The notes beneath the pieces are model-generated. The model was not told where the DNA came from and made no database searches. It saw nothing but the letters and a program-made list of their open reading frames with translations. Positions 8,774 to 17,714 of a stretch of DNA of 64,000 nt are shown here, piece by piece. The DNA comes from Pseudofrankia sp. DC12 (GTDB taxonomy: Bacteria; Actinomycetota; Actinomycetes; Frankiales; Frankiaceae). Position 1 is the stretch's first letter. Every line of letters begins with the position of its first letter. Position numbers and translations under genes: made by a program. The stretch covers positions 492,978-556,977 of the forward strand of contig NZ_KQ031391.1 in the NCBI RefSeq assembly GCF_000966285.1, written 5' to 3'.

Positions 8774-9664
8774 ATGGCGATCGTTCTCGGGCCGAACCAG
8801 TTCGGGAAGGCGGAGGTACGGCTGGTCCACGTGGACCGGTCGACCCCGGTGCACAGGATCACCGATCTCAACGTGTCGTCCGCGCTGCGCGGCGACTTCA
8901 CCGATGCGCATCTGACCGGTGACAACGCGCACATCCTCACTACCGACGCGCAGAAGAACACCGTGTACGCGTTCGCGCGGGACGGCGTCGGCGAGATCGA
9001 GGAGTTCGCGCTGCGGCTGGCCCGGCATTTCACCGGTTCGTTCCCGTGGATTACCGGCAGCCGGGTCGAGATCGAACAGTACGGCTGGGACCGCATCCCG
9101 GTCGGCGGCGCCGGACATGACCATGCATACAGCCGGGCCGGTGCCGAACGGCGCACCACGGTCGTCACGCTGGACGGCGACGAGGCACACGTCGTTTCCG
9201 GCCTCGCCGGGCTCGTCGTGCTCAAGTCGACCGGTTCGGAGTTCTGGGGCTTCGCGACCGACCGCTATACCACGCTTCCCGAGACCACCGACCGGATCCT
9301 CGCCACCGAGGTCACCGCGCGCTGGCGCCTGACCGGCCTCGGGCACGACTACGGGAAGCTGTTCACCAGCATACGGACGATCCTGCTGGAGACGTTCGCG
9401 TCGGTGCACAGCCTCGCGTTGCAGCAGACGCTTTACAAGATGGGCGAGGAGGTGCTGACCGCACATCCGGAGGTCGCCGAGATCAGGATGTCGATGCCGA
9501 ACAGGCACCATTTCCTGGTCGACCTGGAACCGTACGGCCTCGACAACCCCAACGTCGTCTTCTACGCGGCCGACCGCCCCTACGGCAAGATCGAGGGGAC
9601 GGTGGCCAGGGACGACGCGCCCCCGGCCGGGCCGGCGTGGCTGACGGTCCCCGGCTTCTGCTGA
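8774..9664 (+). CDS. Urate oxidase (uricase)
   Basis: Cofactor-free urate hydroxylase: urate + O2 -> 5-hydroxyisourate + H2O2, first step of urate breakdown. The 296-residue length and two tandem T-fold halves fit the family. Recognisable segments are the N-terminal FGKAEVRLVHV, the TTDAQKNTVYA loop with the catalytic Thr and the preceding Lys of the first half, LKSTGSEFWGF, and MPNRHHFLVDL near the C-terminus. AGGAGG lies four bases before the ATG, an excellent ribosome site. No allantoin or hydroxyisourate genes are adjacent, so it is a stand-alone purine-salvage or nitrogen-scavenging gene here. Confidence 0.95.
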   Translation: MAIVLGPNQFGKAEVRLVHVDRSTPVHRITDLNVSSALRGDFTDAHLTGDNAHILTTDAQKNTVYAFARDGVGEIEEFALRLARHFTGSFPWITGSRVEIEQYGWDRIPVGGAGHDHAYSRAGAERRTTVVTLDGDEAHVVSGLAGLVVLKSTGSEFWGFATDRYTTLPETTDRILATEVTARWRLTGLGHDYGKLFTSIRTILLETFASVHSLALQQTLYKMGEEVLTAHPEVAEIRMSMPNRHHFLVDLEPYGLDNPNVVFYAADRPYGKIEGTVARDDAPPAGPAWLTVPGFC

Positions 9665-9674
9665 GCCGCTCCGG

Positions 9675-10487
9675 TCAGCTCGCCCGCAGGGTCACGACGT
9701 CGCCGGGAGCCAGGCCCAGCCGGCTCGCGGCGGCGCCGTCGCGTACGGCGAACGCCGCCATCCCGGCCGAGTCGACGTAGAGCACCAGCTCGCCCGTCCC
9801 CACGGACCCGAACGTCACCCCGACCGGGATCCGCAGCGGCGCGCCGGCCGCCGAGGTCAGGACCTCGGCCCGGCCGCCGGGCACCAGCCCGACATCCGCG
9901 AGAAGATCGCCGGTCGCGGCCAGCTGGACGTTGCCGAACCGGTCCACGAGCACGACCTCCGCCTCCAGCTCGGCGGCCGGCGCGTCGGCCGCGCGCACCC
10001 GGGCGAGGACCGGCGGGAGCTGGACCAGCCCGGCCGGGTCGACCCGCTCACCGAGCGTCTCCGGCGACGTGCCGGTGGCCAGCTCCGCCGCGGCGGGCGC
10101 GAAGACGTCGCGCCCGTGGAAGGTCGCGGGAACCCCCGGCCGGGCCACCAGCGCCACCGCAGCCCGCACCCCGCCGAGCACCGCGGTCGCGGGGGCGAGC
10201 AGGCCGTTGTCCGGCCCGACCAGCAGCCCGCCCGGCGTGACCAGCACGATCCCGCGCCGGCTGGTGCCGACGCCCGGGTCGACGACAGCCAGATGCACAG
10301 GGACCGGCAGGTAACGCACCGTCTGGGCCAGCACCGCCGCGCCGCGCCGCACATCTCCCGGGTCGATCAGGTGGGTGATGTCCAGCGCCCGCACGCCGCG
10401 GCGCAGCAGCACGCCGTGACACGCCGCGACGAACCCGTCGGCGAGCCCGTAGTCGGTCAGGAAGCTCACGTGCGGCACGGCATCCAT
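9675..10487 (-). CDS. SAM hydrolase / hydroxide adenosyltransferase (DUF62 family)
   Basis: Probably splits S-adenosylmethionine with hydroxide to adenosine and methionine; relatives are the chlorinase and fluorinase. The 270 residues show the family landmarks in order: LTDYG near residue 11, DPGDVRRGA, VVDPGVGT, GPDNGLL, FHGRDVFAP and DRFGNVQL. The Asp and Arg of FHGRD/DPGVG support hydroxide chemistry. ATG at 10487 follows GAGAGAG. It is convergent with urate oxidase with only ten bases between the stops, and four copies of a 17-bp repeat lie upstream. Confidence 0.9.
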   Translation of the reverse strand: MDAVPHVSFLTDYGLADGFVAACHGVLLRRGVRALDITHLIDPGDVRRGAAVLAQTVRYLPVPVHLAVVDPGVGTSRRGIVLVTPGGLLVGPDNGLLAPATAVLGGVRAAVALVARPGVPATFHGRDVFAPAAAELATGTSPETLGERVDPAGLVQLPPVLARVRAADAPAAELEAEVVLVDRFGNVQLAATGDLLADVGLVPGGRAEVLTSAAGAPLRIPVGVTFGSVGTGELVLYVDSAGMAAFAVRDGAAASRLGLAPGDVVTLRAS

Positions 10488-10530
10488 GCTCTCTCGCCAC
10501 CCACCAGGCGCCAGCGGGGCCGCGCTGGCC

Positions 10531-10598
10531 GACCGTCACGCCAGCCCGACCGTCACGCCAGCCCGACCGTCACGCCAGCCCGACCGTCACGCCGACCA
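10531..10598. repeat. 17-bp tandem repeat, four copies
   Basis: Unit GACCGTCACGCCAGCCC starts at 10531, 10548, 10565 and 10582; the fourth copy diverges in its last bases. It lies in the spacer upstream of the DUF62 gene, 45-110 bp from its start. Confidence 0.9.
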
Positions 10599-10703
10599 GC
10601 CGTCGCGACCAGCGCCCCACTGGAAGTCTTGGTCACTAATCCTATGCCCAAACCGGACAGACCCCAGGCAACGGGGCCGGCCCCGGCCCCGTTGCGGGCC
10701 TGC

Positions 10704-11894
10704 TCAGATCGCGCCGTCGGCACGCAGCCCGGCCAGCTCCGCGCCGTCGTAGCCGAGCTCGGTCAGGATCTTCTCGGTGTGCTCACCGAGCGCCGGCACC
10801 GGCTCCAGCCGGGGCGGGGCGCCCGGGAACTCGACCACTGGGCGCAGCTGACGGACCGGCCCGGCCGGGGAGTCGATCTCGATCCAGCGGTCCCGGGCGG
10901 CCAGCTGCGGGTGAGTCAGCACGTCAGCCATCTCGTTGACCCGCCCGTAGGCGATCCCAGTCGCGTCGAGGCGAGCTGTCACCTCGGCCGTCGGCAGCCG
11001 GCCGACGACGCCGGCGACCAGCGCGTCGGTACGGGCCCGGTTGCGCACCCGCTCCCGGTTGGTCGCGAACCCCGGGTCGTCGGCCAGCTCCGGGCGGCGC
11101 AGCAGGCCGACCGCCAGCCGGGCCCACTCGCGGTCGTTCTGCACCCCGATCAGCACGCTGTCGCCGTCGCCGGTGGTGAACGCCTCGTACGGCGCGATCG
11201 AGGGATGGCCGACGCCGGCCCTGGCCGGGGCACGGCCAGTGTGCTCGGCGAACTGGACGGCGTAGCCGTTCCACTCGGTGATCGCGTCCAGCATCGTGAG
11301 GCCGAGCGCCGCGCCCGCGCCGGTCCGCTCCCGGCGCAGCAGCGCCACCAGGACCGCCTGCGCCGCGTAGGTGCCGGCGGCGACGTCCGCCGCGGCGAAC
11401 CCGGCCTTCGCCATGTGCTCCGGCGTGCCGGTCACCGAGACGAGGCCGGACTCGGCCTGGATCAGCATGTCGTAGGCGCGCCGGCCGGCGTAGGGGCCGC
11501 TCGGGCCGTAGCCGGACAGGTCGACGGCGACCAGCCGCGGGTACCGCTCCAGCAGCCCGTCCGCGTCCAGGCCGAGCCGGGCGGCGGCGCCGGGTGAGAG
11601 GTTCTGCGCGACGACGTCGGCGGTGGCGACCAGCTTCTCGACGGCCGCCCGGCCGGACGGCACCTTGACGTCGACCGCGAAGGACTCCTTCGACCGGTTC
11701 AGCCAGGAGAAGTGCGCCGACATCCGGCCGCGGACGGCGTCGTCATAGGCGCGGGCGAAGTCGCCGGCTCCCGGGCGTTCGATCTTGATCACCCGGGCGC
11801 CGTACTCGGCGAGATGACGGGTCGCGAACGGCAGCGCGACCGCGTGTTCCAGGCTGACGACGGTCATTCCGGCAAGCGGCAGCACGACCAGCAC
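10704..11894 (-). CDS. CaiB/BaiF-family (class III) acyl-CoA transferase
   Basis: Moves CoA between carboxylic acids through an aspartyl-CoA intermediate. The product has the family's typical N-terminal pattern ALPFATRHLAEYGARVIKIERPGAGDFAR, the SKESFAVDVK segment, the catalytic Asp in AYDMLIQAESGL and the C-terminal ALGEHTEKILTELGY. Length of about 396 residues is normal. The start is uncertain: GTG at 11894 or 11885 or ATG at 11867 are all in frame and none has a clear ribosome site; conserved sequence begins at LPLAGMTVV. It is divergent from the DUF3099 gene. The acyl substrate cannot be named. Confidence 0.9.
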   Translation of the reverse strand: MLVVLPLAGMTVVSLEHAVALPFATRHLAEYGARVIKIERPGAGDFARAYDDAVRGRMSAHFSWLNRSKESFAVDVKVPSGRAAVEKLVATADVVAQNLSPGAAARLGLDADGLLERYPRLVAVDLSGYGPSGPYAGRRAYDMLIQAESGLVSVTGTPEHMAKAGFAAADVAAGTYAAQAVLVALLRRERTGAGAALGLTMLDAITEWNGYAVQFAEHTGRAPARAGVGHPSIAPYEAFTTGDGDSVLIGVQNDREWARLAVGLLRRPELADDPGFATNRERVRNRARTDALVAGVVGRLPTAEVTARLDATGIAYGRVNEMADVLTHPQLAARDRWIEIDSPAGPVRQLRPVVEFPGAPPRLEPVPALGEHTEKILTELGYDGAELAGLRADGAI

Positions 11895-12085
11895 ACTAGG
11901 GCGGCGACGACCGGCACGTCGGTCGTTCGGCCGCTCCGGGCCGCACCGAACGTCCGCGGCGCGGAAGGCGGACAATGGTGGGTTGGCGGCCGTTTGCGGC
12001 CGGCGCGGACGTGAGCCGGCCGTCGAGCCACGGGACGGGCTCGAAGCGAGAGACAAGGCACGAGCCGAGAGACCAGGGAGTGAGC

Positions 12086-12685
12086 GTGCGGATCTGGCGG
12101 CGTCGGCAGCCGGTGCTGATCACCTCAGCGGCCGACCCTCGCCATGTCGACATCCGCCGCCGCGAGGGCCAGTACCTGTTCTGGATGGCCGTGCGCGTGC
12201 TGTGCTTCGTGCTCGCGGTCCTGCTCTTCCACGGGTGGGTCAGGTTCGTCGCGATCGTGGTCGCCCTGGTCATCCCCTGGGTGGCCGTCGTGATCGCCAA
12301 CGCCGGGCCGGCACCGTCCCGGCGCCGCCCGGCCGGGTACGCCGACGCCGCCCAGCCCCTCGGCGGCGGCGCCAGGTCCCTGGAGTCCGGCCGGCATCCC
12401 GTCGTCGACAGCGACGATCTCCCGAACCAGGGCGCCTGGCCCGGTCGCGGCGACGGCGACGCCTCCTGGGACTGGCCCCCCGACCCGGCCCGGCCCACGG
12501 GCCCCGGCTCGGCGGAACCTGGCCCGGGCCAGGACCAGGAGCGGGCCGGCGAGCCCCGCTTCGCCGGCCCGCGGCCGGCCGGAGACCGGCCCCCGTTCGC
12601 CCCGCCCTACACGCCCCCGCCGCCGCGGGGCGACGTCGGCTTCTTCGGCCCCCGCCGCCCGCCGCGCGCCGACCGCCGGAAATAG
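12086..12685 (+). CDS. DUF3099 membrane protein
   Basis: Actinobacterial membrane protein of unknown function. The conserved part is short: ITSAADPRHVDIRRREGQYLFWMAVR followed by two membrane helices (about residues 30-75) separated by HGWVRF. The remaining 120 residues are Pro/Gly-rich and probably disordered in the cytosol, ending in a basic RRPPRADRRK. GTG at 12086 is chosen because GGGAG lies five bases before it; another GTG at 12080 overlaps that site. It is divergent from the CoA-transferase gene and runs towards the frameshifted isomerase-like gene. Confidence 0.8.
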   Translation: MRIWRRRQPVLITSAADPRHVDIRRREGQYLFWMAVRVLCFVLAVLLFHGWVRFVAIVVALVIPWVAVVIANAGPAPSRRRPAGYADAAQPLGGGARSLESGRHPVVDSDDLPNQGAWPGRGDGDASWDWPPDPARPTGPGSAEPGPGQDQERAGEPRFAGPRPAGDRPPFAPPYTPPPPRGDVGFFGPRRPPRADRRK

Positions 12686-12728
12686 CGGCGGCCCGACCGC
12701 CCCAGGCCTCAGGCCCACGGGCGACGGG

Positions 12729-13528
12729 TCAGGTGATCCGGGCCAGCTCGCGCCACAGGCCGAGCACAGCCGGGTCGCCGTCCACGCGGAGCCGTTCGGT
12801 CCCGACCCGGTTCCAGAGGAACAGGTAGAGGTCGGCGGCCGTGCCCACGAGGGAGCAGTCAGCCGGCTCGACGGCCTGGGTCACCGTGCGGGCCGCCGGG
12901 CCGATCCGGATCGTCCAGCTGGCGTCGGCGTCGGTGGCCCGGACCGACAGCGCGACCGGCGCCGGCGAACCAGGCCGCGGTGGCGCAGCGCGTAGAACCC
13001 GGTGAGGAGCTCGTCGATGCCGTCGGTGGCGAACGCCGCGGGCACCGCGGGCCGCTCCCCCTCGGTGCCCGCGCCGGGCTGGCCGGACGCCGCCAGCGCC
13101 AGCTCGGCGTCCACCCGGTGGACCGCCGTCTCATGCCGGTGGACCGCCGTCTCATGCGCCTGCCGGCGGGCCCAGAACGCCAGCGGGGACGGCGCGCCCC
13201 GCCACAGCGTCCAGCAGGCCACCGCCGGGTCCGCGTTCGCGAACGTGCCGACGAGGGCCGCATGCCCGTCCCGGAACCAGCCGAGCAGCTCGCCGTCGGG
13301 CATCACCAGCTCGCCGTCGCCGTCGATCGGCCGCGGCTCGGCATGGCCCGCCTGGAGGTAGGAGGCCGCCCAGCGGGGCACACAGCCGGTGTGCGTCACC
13401 AGGTCGCGCACCCGCCAGCCCGGGGCGGACAGCACCTCGGCGTCGAACCCGGCGAGCGCCGCCGCCGCGGCCAGCCGGTCGCCGTCCCGGCGCAGCGCCG
13501 CGAGGTGCCCGTCGATCCCCATGCCCAC
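12729..13528 (-). pseudogene. Frameshifted maleylpyruvate isomerase-family (mycothiol-dependent) protein
   Basis: The N-terminal part (13528 to about 12965) encodes an MDMPI/DinB-fold domain with LVTHTGCVPRWAASYL and the HETAVHR histidines used for metal binding. The C-terminal part (about 12956-12729) continues in another frame: PVALSVRATDADASWTIRIG, then DLYLFLWNR and a natural TGA. From start to stop there are 800 bases, one short of a multiple of three, so a single missing base in GGTTCGCCGGCGCC near 12955-12965 explains everything. This may be a true mutation or a sequencing error in a GC run. A 21-base duplication (13118-13160) repeats ETAVHR. GTG at 13528 has AAGG seven bases upstream; ATG at 13522 is an alternative. 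Confidence 0.75.
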
Positions 13529-13708
13529 GATGTCGCCTTTCCCTGCGCCGCCGCGCATTCGCACCGCATTCCGGTCAGACGGGACGCACTACGGCACGGC
13601 GAACAAGCCCAGCCCACCGGACAAGCACTACTTAGCTGTGGCGCAACGTTCATGTTGTGGCCGACTGATGGTATTCGTCTGCGCTACCAGCCCTGTCACC
13701 GTGGCCTT

Positions 13709-14863
13709 GTGCGCGTCGCGGTGGTCACCGAATCGTTCCTTCCTCATGTGGACGGGGTGACGAACACGGTCTGCCGCGTCCTGGAGCATCTGAAGACCGA
13801 AGGCCATCAGGCGCTCGTGGTCGCGCCGTCGCCCGGTCCCAGGTCGATCGCCGACGCTCCTCGGATCTACGCGGATGCGCCGGTGCTCTGGGCCCCGTCG
13901 GCCCCCCTGCCCGGCTACCCGCAGTTCCGGTTCGCGACCCCCTGGCCAAGCCTCACCCCGACGCTGCGGGCCTTCGCGCCGGACATCGTGCATCTGGCCG
14001 CGCCGGCCGGGCTCGGGGCGCAGGCCGCGTACGCCGCCCACCGGCTCGGCGTGCCCAGTGTCGCGGTCTACCAGACCGACATCGCCGGCTTCGCCCGTCG
14101 CTACGGCCTGGCCGCGCTCGACCGCGGGATCTGGCGGTGGCTCGCGACCGTGCACCGGCTGGCCGCCCGGACACTCGCGCCGTCCTGGGACGCCGTCGAC
14201 GCGCTGGTCGGCGCCGGGGTGCAGCGGGTCGCCCGCTGGCGGCGCGGTGTCGACCTCGAGCGGTTCAACCCCGGGCACCGGGACGAGCAGCTGCGCGCCC
14301 GGCTCGCCCCCGCGGGCGAGGTGCTCGTCGGCTACATGGGCCGGCTGGCGAAGGAGAAGGGCGTCGAGCTGCTCGGCTCCGTCAGCGACCTGCCCGGCAC
14401 GCGGCTGGTGGTCGTCGGCGACGGGCCGGAGCGGGCCCGCCTGGAGCGCAAGCTCCCCGGCGCCGCGTTCCTCGGCTTCCAGTCCGGGCAGCAGCTGTCC
14501 TCGGCGCTCGCGAGCCTCGACGTGTTCGTACACACCGGCCAGTACGAGACCTTCTGCCAGGCCGCCCAGGAGGCGAAGGCCAGCGGGGTCCCGGTGGTCG
14601 GCCCGGCGGCCGGCGGGCTGCTCGACGTCGTCGAGCACGGCCGGACCGGCCTGCACTACCGGCCCGGCGACCCGGCGGCCCTGCGCGCGGAGGTCAGCCG
14701 GCTGGTCGGCGACGCGTCCGGCCGAGTCGCCATGGGCGTCGCCGCCCGCGAGTCGGTGGGGGACTGCGGGTGGCGCGCCATCGGCGATGAGCTGCTCGGC
14801 CACTATCGCGACGTGCTCGGCGCCAACGTCGGCGCCGCCCGCGACGCCGACGCCTGGCGATGA
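13709..14863 (+). CDS. mgtA: MgtA-like GDP-mannose-dependent alpha-mannosyltransferase
   Basis: GT4-family, GT-B fold glycosyltransferase of 384 residues resembling mycobacterial MgtA (Rv0557), which mannosylates glucuronosyl-diacylglycerol and takes part in lipomannan-type glycolipids. Visible features: N-terminal TESFLPHVDGVTNTVCRVLEHL, PDIVHLAAPAGLG, AVYQTDIAGFARRYG, RWRRGVDLERFNP, the phosphate-binding VGYMGRLAKEKGVE, and the donor-site HTGQYETFCQAAQEAKASG. The start is the GTG at 13709 because conserved sequence begins immediately (VRVAVVTESF), though no ribosome site is seen. It is followed 290 bp later by another GT4 gene on the same strand. Acts at the cytoplasmic face of the membrane. 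Confidence 0.88.
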   Translation: MRVAVVTESFLPHVDGVTNTVCRVLEHLKTEGHQALVVAPSPGPRSIADAPRIYADAPVLWAPSAPLPGYPQFRFATPWPSLTPTLRAFAPDIVHLAAPAGLGAQAAYAAHRLGVPSVAVYQTDIAGFARRYGLAALDRGIWRWLATVHRLAARTLAPSWDAVDALVGAGVQRVARWRRGVDLERFNPGHRDEQLRARLAPAGEVLVGYMGRLAKEKGVELLGSVSDLPGTRLVVVGDGPERARLERKLPGAAFLGFQSGQQLSSALASLDVFVHTGQYETFCQAAQEAKASGVPVVGPAAGGLLDVVEHGRTGLHYRPGDPAALRAEVSRLVGDASGRVAMGVAARESVGDCGWRAIGDELLGHYRDVLGANVGAARDADAWR

Positions 14864-15152
14864 GCCCGGCGCGGGCGTCGGCGGGACCACTCCGCCAGGC
14901 CGGGCGACGCGGCCCGGCCGCCACCTGCTCGGGCCACCGCCGGCCCTGGCCAGAACCCCACCCACTCCCCAGCCCCCACGGACCGGACATGACCGGACCG
15001 GCCGCGCCGCGGCCAGGCTCCGGGCCGCGCTGGCCTGCCCTGACCCGGACGGCCGACCACCTGCCCGCCTGGCCAGGTGGACCGACCAGAGAGAGCACCA
15101 GCCCGCCGCGCGGCTCGCCGCCGGGCGCGCGGGCCGACGGAAGGTGGGCCCG

Positions 15153-16334
15153 ATGAGGATCGCGCAGGTCGCCAACTTCGTGGCGCCGACGTCCGGCGGC
15201 ATCCGCACGACGCTGCGGCACCTGGCCGCGGGCTATGTCGCCGCCGGCCACGAGGTGGTCCGGGTGCTGCCGGCGCGTCGCGACGGCGTGCGCCACGTCG
15301 ACGGGGTCACCACGCTGATGGTGCGCTCCCCGCTGGTACCCGGAACGCCATACCGCATGATCACCGAGCCGTGGCGGGTCACGGCGATGCTCGACGAAGC
15401 GCGCCCGACCCACCTCGAGGTGCACGACCGCACGACGCTGCGCCGGCTGGGCCGTTGGGCGCGCCGGGACGGCGTCCACTCGCTGGTCGTCTCGCACGAG
15501 CGGGTCGACCGGCTGCTGGGCGCGAAGACCCCGGCGTCGCTGCGCGGCGTGCTGCCGGTGCGCGCCGCGGCCGACGTCACGAACCGGACGCTGGCCGCCG
15601 GCTACGACACGGTGGTGACGACGACCCGCTGGGCCGCGGCCGAGTTCCTGCGCCTCGGGGTGAACAACCTGCGCCAGGTGCCGCTCGGCGTCGACCTGGA
15701 CCGGTTCGGCACCGAGTGGGCCGACCGGTCGCTGCGCCGGGCGTTCGCCCGCGACTCGGACGTGCTGCTCGTCGCGATCAGCCGGATGGACCCGGAGAAG
15801 CGGGTCGACATCGCGATCGACGCGCTCGCCGAGCTCGTCCGCCGCAAGGTCCCGGCCCGGCTGGTGCTGGCCGGCGACGGCAGCGGGCGCAAGGAGCTGG
15901 AGCGCCGGGCCGCCGGCCTGCCGGTGGTGTTCCTCGGGTTCGTCGCGGACCGCCAGCGACTGTCGGCCCTGCTGGCCAGCGCCGACGTCGGCCTGGCCCC
16001 CGGGCCGGTCGAGACGTTCGGGCTGGCGGCGCTGGAGGCGATGGCGAGCGCCACGCCGGTGGTGGTGCACCACGGCAGCGCGATGGCCGAGCTGATCGAC
16101 CCGCACTGCGGCCGGGTCGCCGCCGGCTGTGGCTACGGCTTCGCCGACGCCATCGAGGAGGTCCTCGCGCTCGACGAGAACGACCGGCGAGTGGCCGCGC
16201 GTGCCCGCGCCGAGACGTTCCCCTGGTCCGCCACCGTCGAGGGATTCCTGTCCGTCCACGGCCTGTCCCCGCGGCCCGCCCAGGCCTCGTTCACACCGGC
16301 ACCCGGCGAGACCGACCTGCCCCGCGCCGCCTGA
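15153..16334 (+). CDS. GT4-family glycosyltransferase
   Basis: A 393-residue GT-B glycosyltransferase. It shows the N-terminal acceptor segment VANFVAPTSGGIRTTLRHLAAGY, QVPLGVDLDRFG, the central AISRMDPEKRVDIAIDAL, the loop LAGDGSGRKELERRA and the donor-binding ETFGLAALEAMASATPVV with its EX7E pair. ATG at 15153 has GGAAGG eight bases upstream. It lies 290 bp after the mgtA-like gene in the same direction, which suggests a shared glycolipid or polysaccharide pathway. Sugar donor and acceptor cannot be read from the sequence; mannose is a guess from context. Confidence 0.85.
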   Translation: MRIAQVANFVAPTSGGIRTTLRHLAAGYVAAGHEVVRVLPARRDGVRHVDGVTTLMVRSPLVPGTPYRMITEPWRVTAMLDEARPTHLEVHDRTTLRRLGRWARRDGVHSLVVSHERVDRLLGAKTPASLRGVLPVRAAADVTNRTLAAGYDTVVTTTRWAAAEFLRLGVNNLRQVPLGVDLDRFGTEWADRSLRRAFARDSDVLLVAISRMDPEKRVDIAIDALAELVRRKVPARLVLAGDGSGRKELERRAAGLPVVFLGFVADRQRLSALLASADVGLAPGPVETFGLAALEAMASATPVVVHHGSAMAELIDPHCGRVAAGCGYGFADAIEEVLALDENDRRVAARARAETFPWSATVEGFLSVHGLSPRPAQASFTPAPGETDLPRAA

Positions 16335-16481
16335 CCGGGGCCGGCCGCGCCCGTCCGAGCCCCCTCCTCGCCTGCCGCGGAGGGCGTTCCGGCGCGCCCG
16401 CACGCCGGTTACCTGCCGGAATCACCCCCGGTTAGGGCATGTTCTGGTCCGGTCGGGGCCACATCTCGCGCTGGAAGTGCC

Positions 16482-16487
16482 TACCGT
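16482..16487 (+). promoter_or_regulatory. Leaderless -10 element
   Basis: TACCGT ends six bases before the GTG at 16494, the layout expected when transcription starts on the start codon. No good ribosome site precedes that GTG. Confidence 0.5.
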
Positions 16488-16493
16488 AGGCGC

Positions 16494-17282
16494 GTGTACC
16501 ACGCACTGCTGCCCGCGCCCCGGTCTGGACTCCTGACCGGGTGGGGCAACGCCTGGCTGGCTGGGCTCGTCGGCTCCGACGACGTCCTGACGCACATCCA
16601 CGGGACGCTCGGGCCCGGCCGGCACACGATCGGCGGCGAGCCGCTCGTGCTCGGCCTGGGCGCGCTTCGTTCCGCGCGGGCCGAGCGGTTCCGCCTGATC
16701 CTGCCGGTGCCGGGCGACGTCTCCGGCCTGCCCGGCCCGCCGGAGGTCAACGCCGACGCGCTCTCCGCCGGCGAGGCGGTGCTCGTCCTCGGCGCCAGCC
16801 CGCCGCTGCTGCTGGTGCCCATGGTCGAGGTGCACGGACCGGCGGTCGAAGGAGCGCTGGAGTCGGTCCACTGGCGGGTCCTGCCGGCCGCCCGGGTACC
16901 GGCGCCGCCGGCCCCGGTCCGGGCCTCCGAGTACGAGCTGGCCAAGGCGATCACGTCCACCACGTCGGCACTGCTGGACCTCGACATCGCCAGTGCCCGG
17001 CCCGAGGTGCTCGCGCTGCTGCGGGACCGGGCCGAGGAAGACCCCGGCCCGGGCCTCGGCCCCGGCTACCCGCCGGTCGCGCACGCCCTGCTGGCCCGGG
17101 CCGAGCGGCTGCACGCCCTGCTGGACCTGGCCGCGCTGGACGACGGTGCGGCCGTCACCGCCAGCGAGATCGGCCGCCGCAGCGCCGCGCTGCGCGGCCT
17201 GTCCGCCGCCGTCCGCCGGGCCTACGAAGCCGCCTACGACGCGTTCGACCCCAGCCACGCGAGCTCCCCGCCGTCCCGCTGA
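16494..17282 (+). CDS. Conserved actinobacterial protein of unknown function
   Basis: A 262-residue soluble protein I do not recognise by name. The N-terminal half is a beta-rich domain (HALLPAPRSGLLTGWGNAWLAG, then HIHGTLGPGRHTIGGEPLVL). The C-terminal half, from about residue 140, is helical with a charged surface (ALLARAERLHALLDLAALDDGAA) and ends in a Ser/Pro tail. It has no signal peptide or membrane helix. GTG at 16494 appears leaderless, with TACCGT six bases upstream. It follows the GT4 gene on the same strand after 160 bp. High GC at third positions across the whole frame supports it as coding. Confidence 0.8.
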   Translation: MYHALLPAPRSGLLTGWGNAWLAGLVGSDDVLTHIHGTLGPGRHTIGGEPLVLGLGALRSARAERFRLILPVPGDVSGLPGPPEVNADALSAGEAVLVLGASPPLLLVPMVEVHGPAVEGALESVHWRVLPAARVPAPPAPVRASEYELAKAITSTTSALLDLDIASARPEVLALLRDRAEEDPGPGLGPGYPPVAHALLARAERLHALLDLAALDDGAAVTASEIGRRSAALRGLSAAVRRAYEAAYDAFDPSHASSPPSR

Positions 17283-17714
17283 CCGGGAGGCGGCGACAGT
17301 GCCCTTGTACCCCCCTGTACCGGCGGCGCGTCGCCGGACACCCCCGCCCGGTAGCAAGGCCCCCCGCCCAAAAAACCTTGCTTTCGAGACCTGGTCTCTA
17401 TGGTCCAACTTCCGTCGATCACCTGGCTTAGCAGTGTTAGCCGCGGCATTCTGCCCAACGTTCGGGCGCCCAACGGTGGGAATACGGCCAGGCCGGAGGC
17501 AAGCGACGGCGCCGTCGCGCGGAATTCCTCGGACAACCAGCCCAGCGCCGACTGACGAAGCGGCCGCCGCCCGGAAAACACACCAGACCACGGCAGGTCG
17601 GGACTCATGGCCCGGCGGCCCGGAGGCGAACGGTCCCCGGGCTGCCCGCCGCCGCGCGCGGCCGGGCAACCGACCGGCGCGCCCCCCGAGGCCCGGTTGG
17701 TTCAGTTCAGCCGT
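17283..17714. other. Intergenic region with AT-richer palindrome
   Basis: About 430 bp between convergent genes. It contains a relatively AT-rich island (about 17365-17440) with the near-perfect inverted repeat GAGACC-T-GGTCTC at 17379-17391. A direct repeat of 13 bases (GTTCAGTTCAGCC, twice) at 17700-17725 spans the stop of the DUF3090 gene. No convincing gene was seen. Confidence 0.55.

Noticed and set aside
13628-15208. 526-codon minus-strand frame opposite the MgtA-like gene
   Set aside because: Antisense to a well-conserved glycosyltransferase; composition is Arg/Pro/Gly-rich and unlike real proteins.
17234-17608. 124-codon minus-strand gene in the spacer before DUF3090
   Set aside because: No ribosome site, weak G/C bias at third positions, and it overlaps the end of the plus-strand conserved gene.
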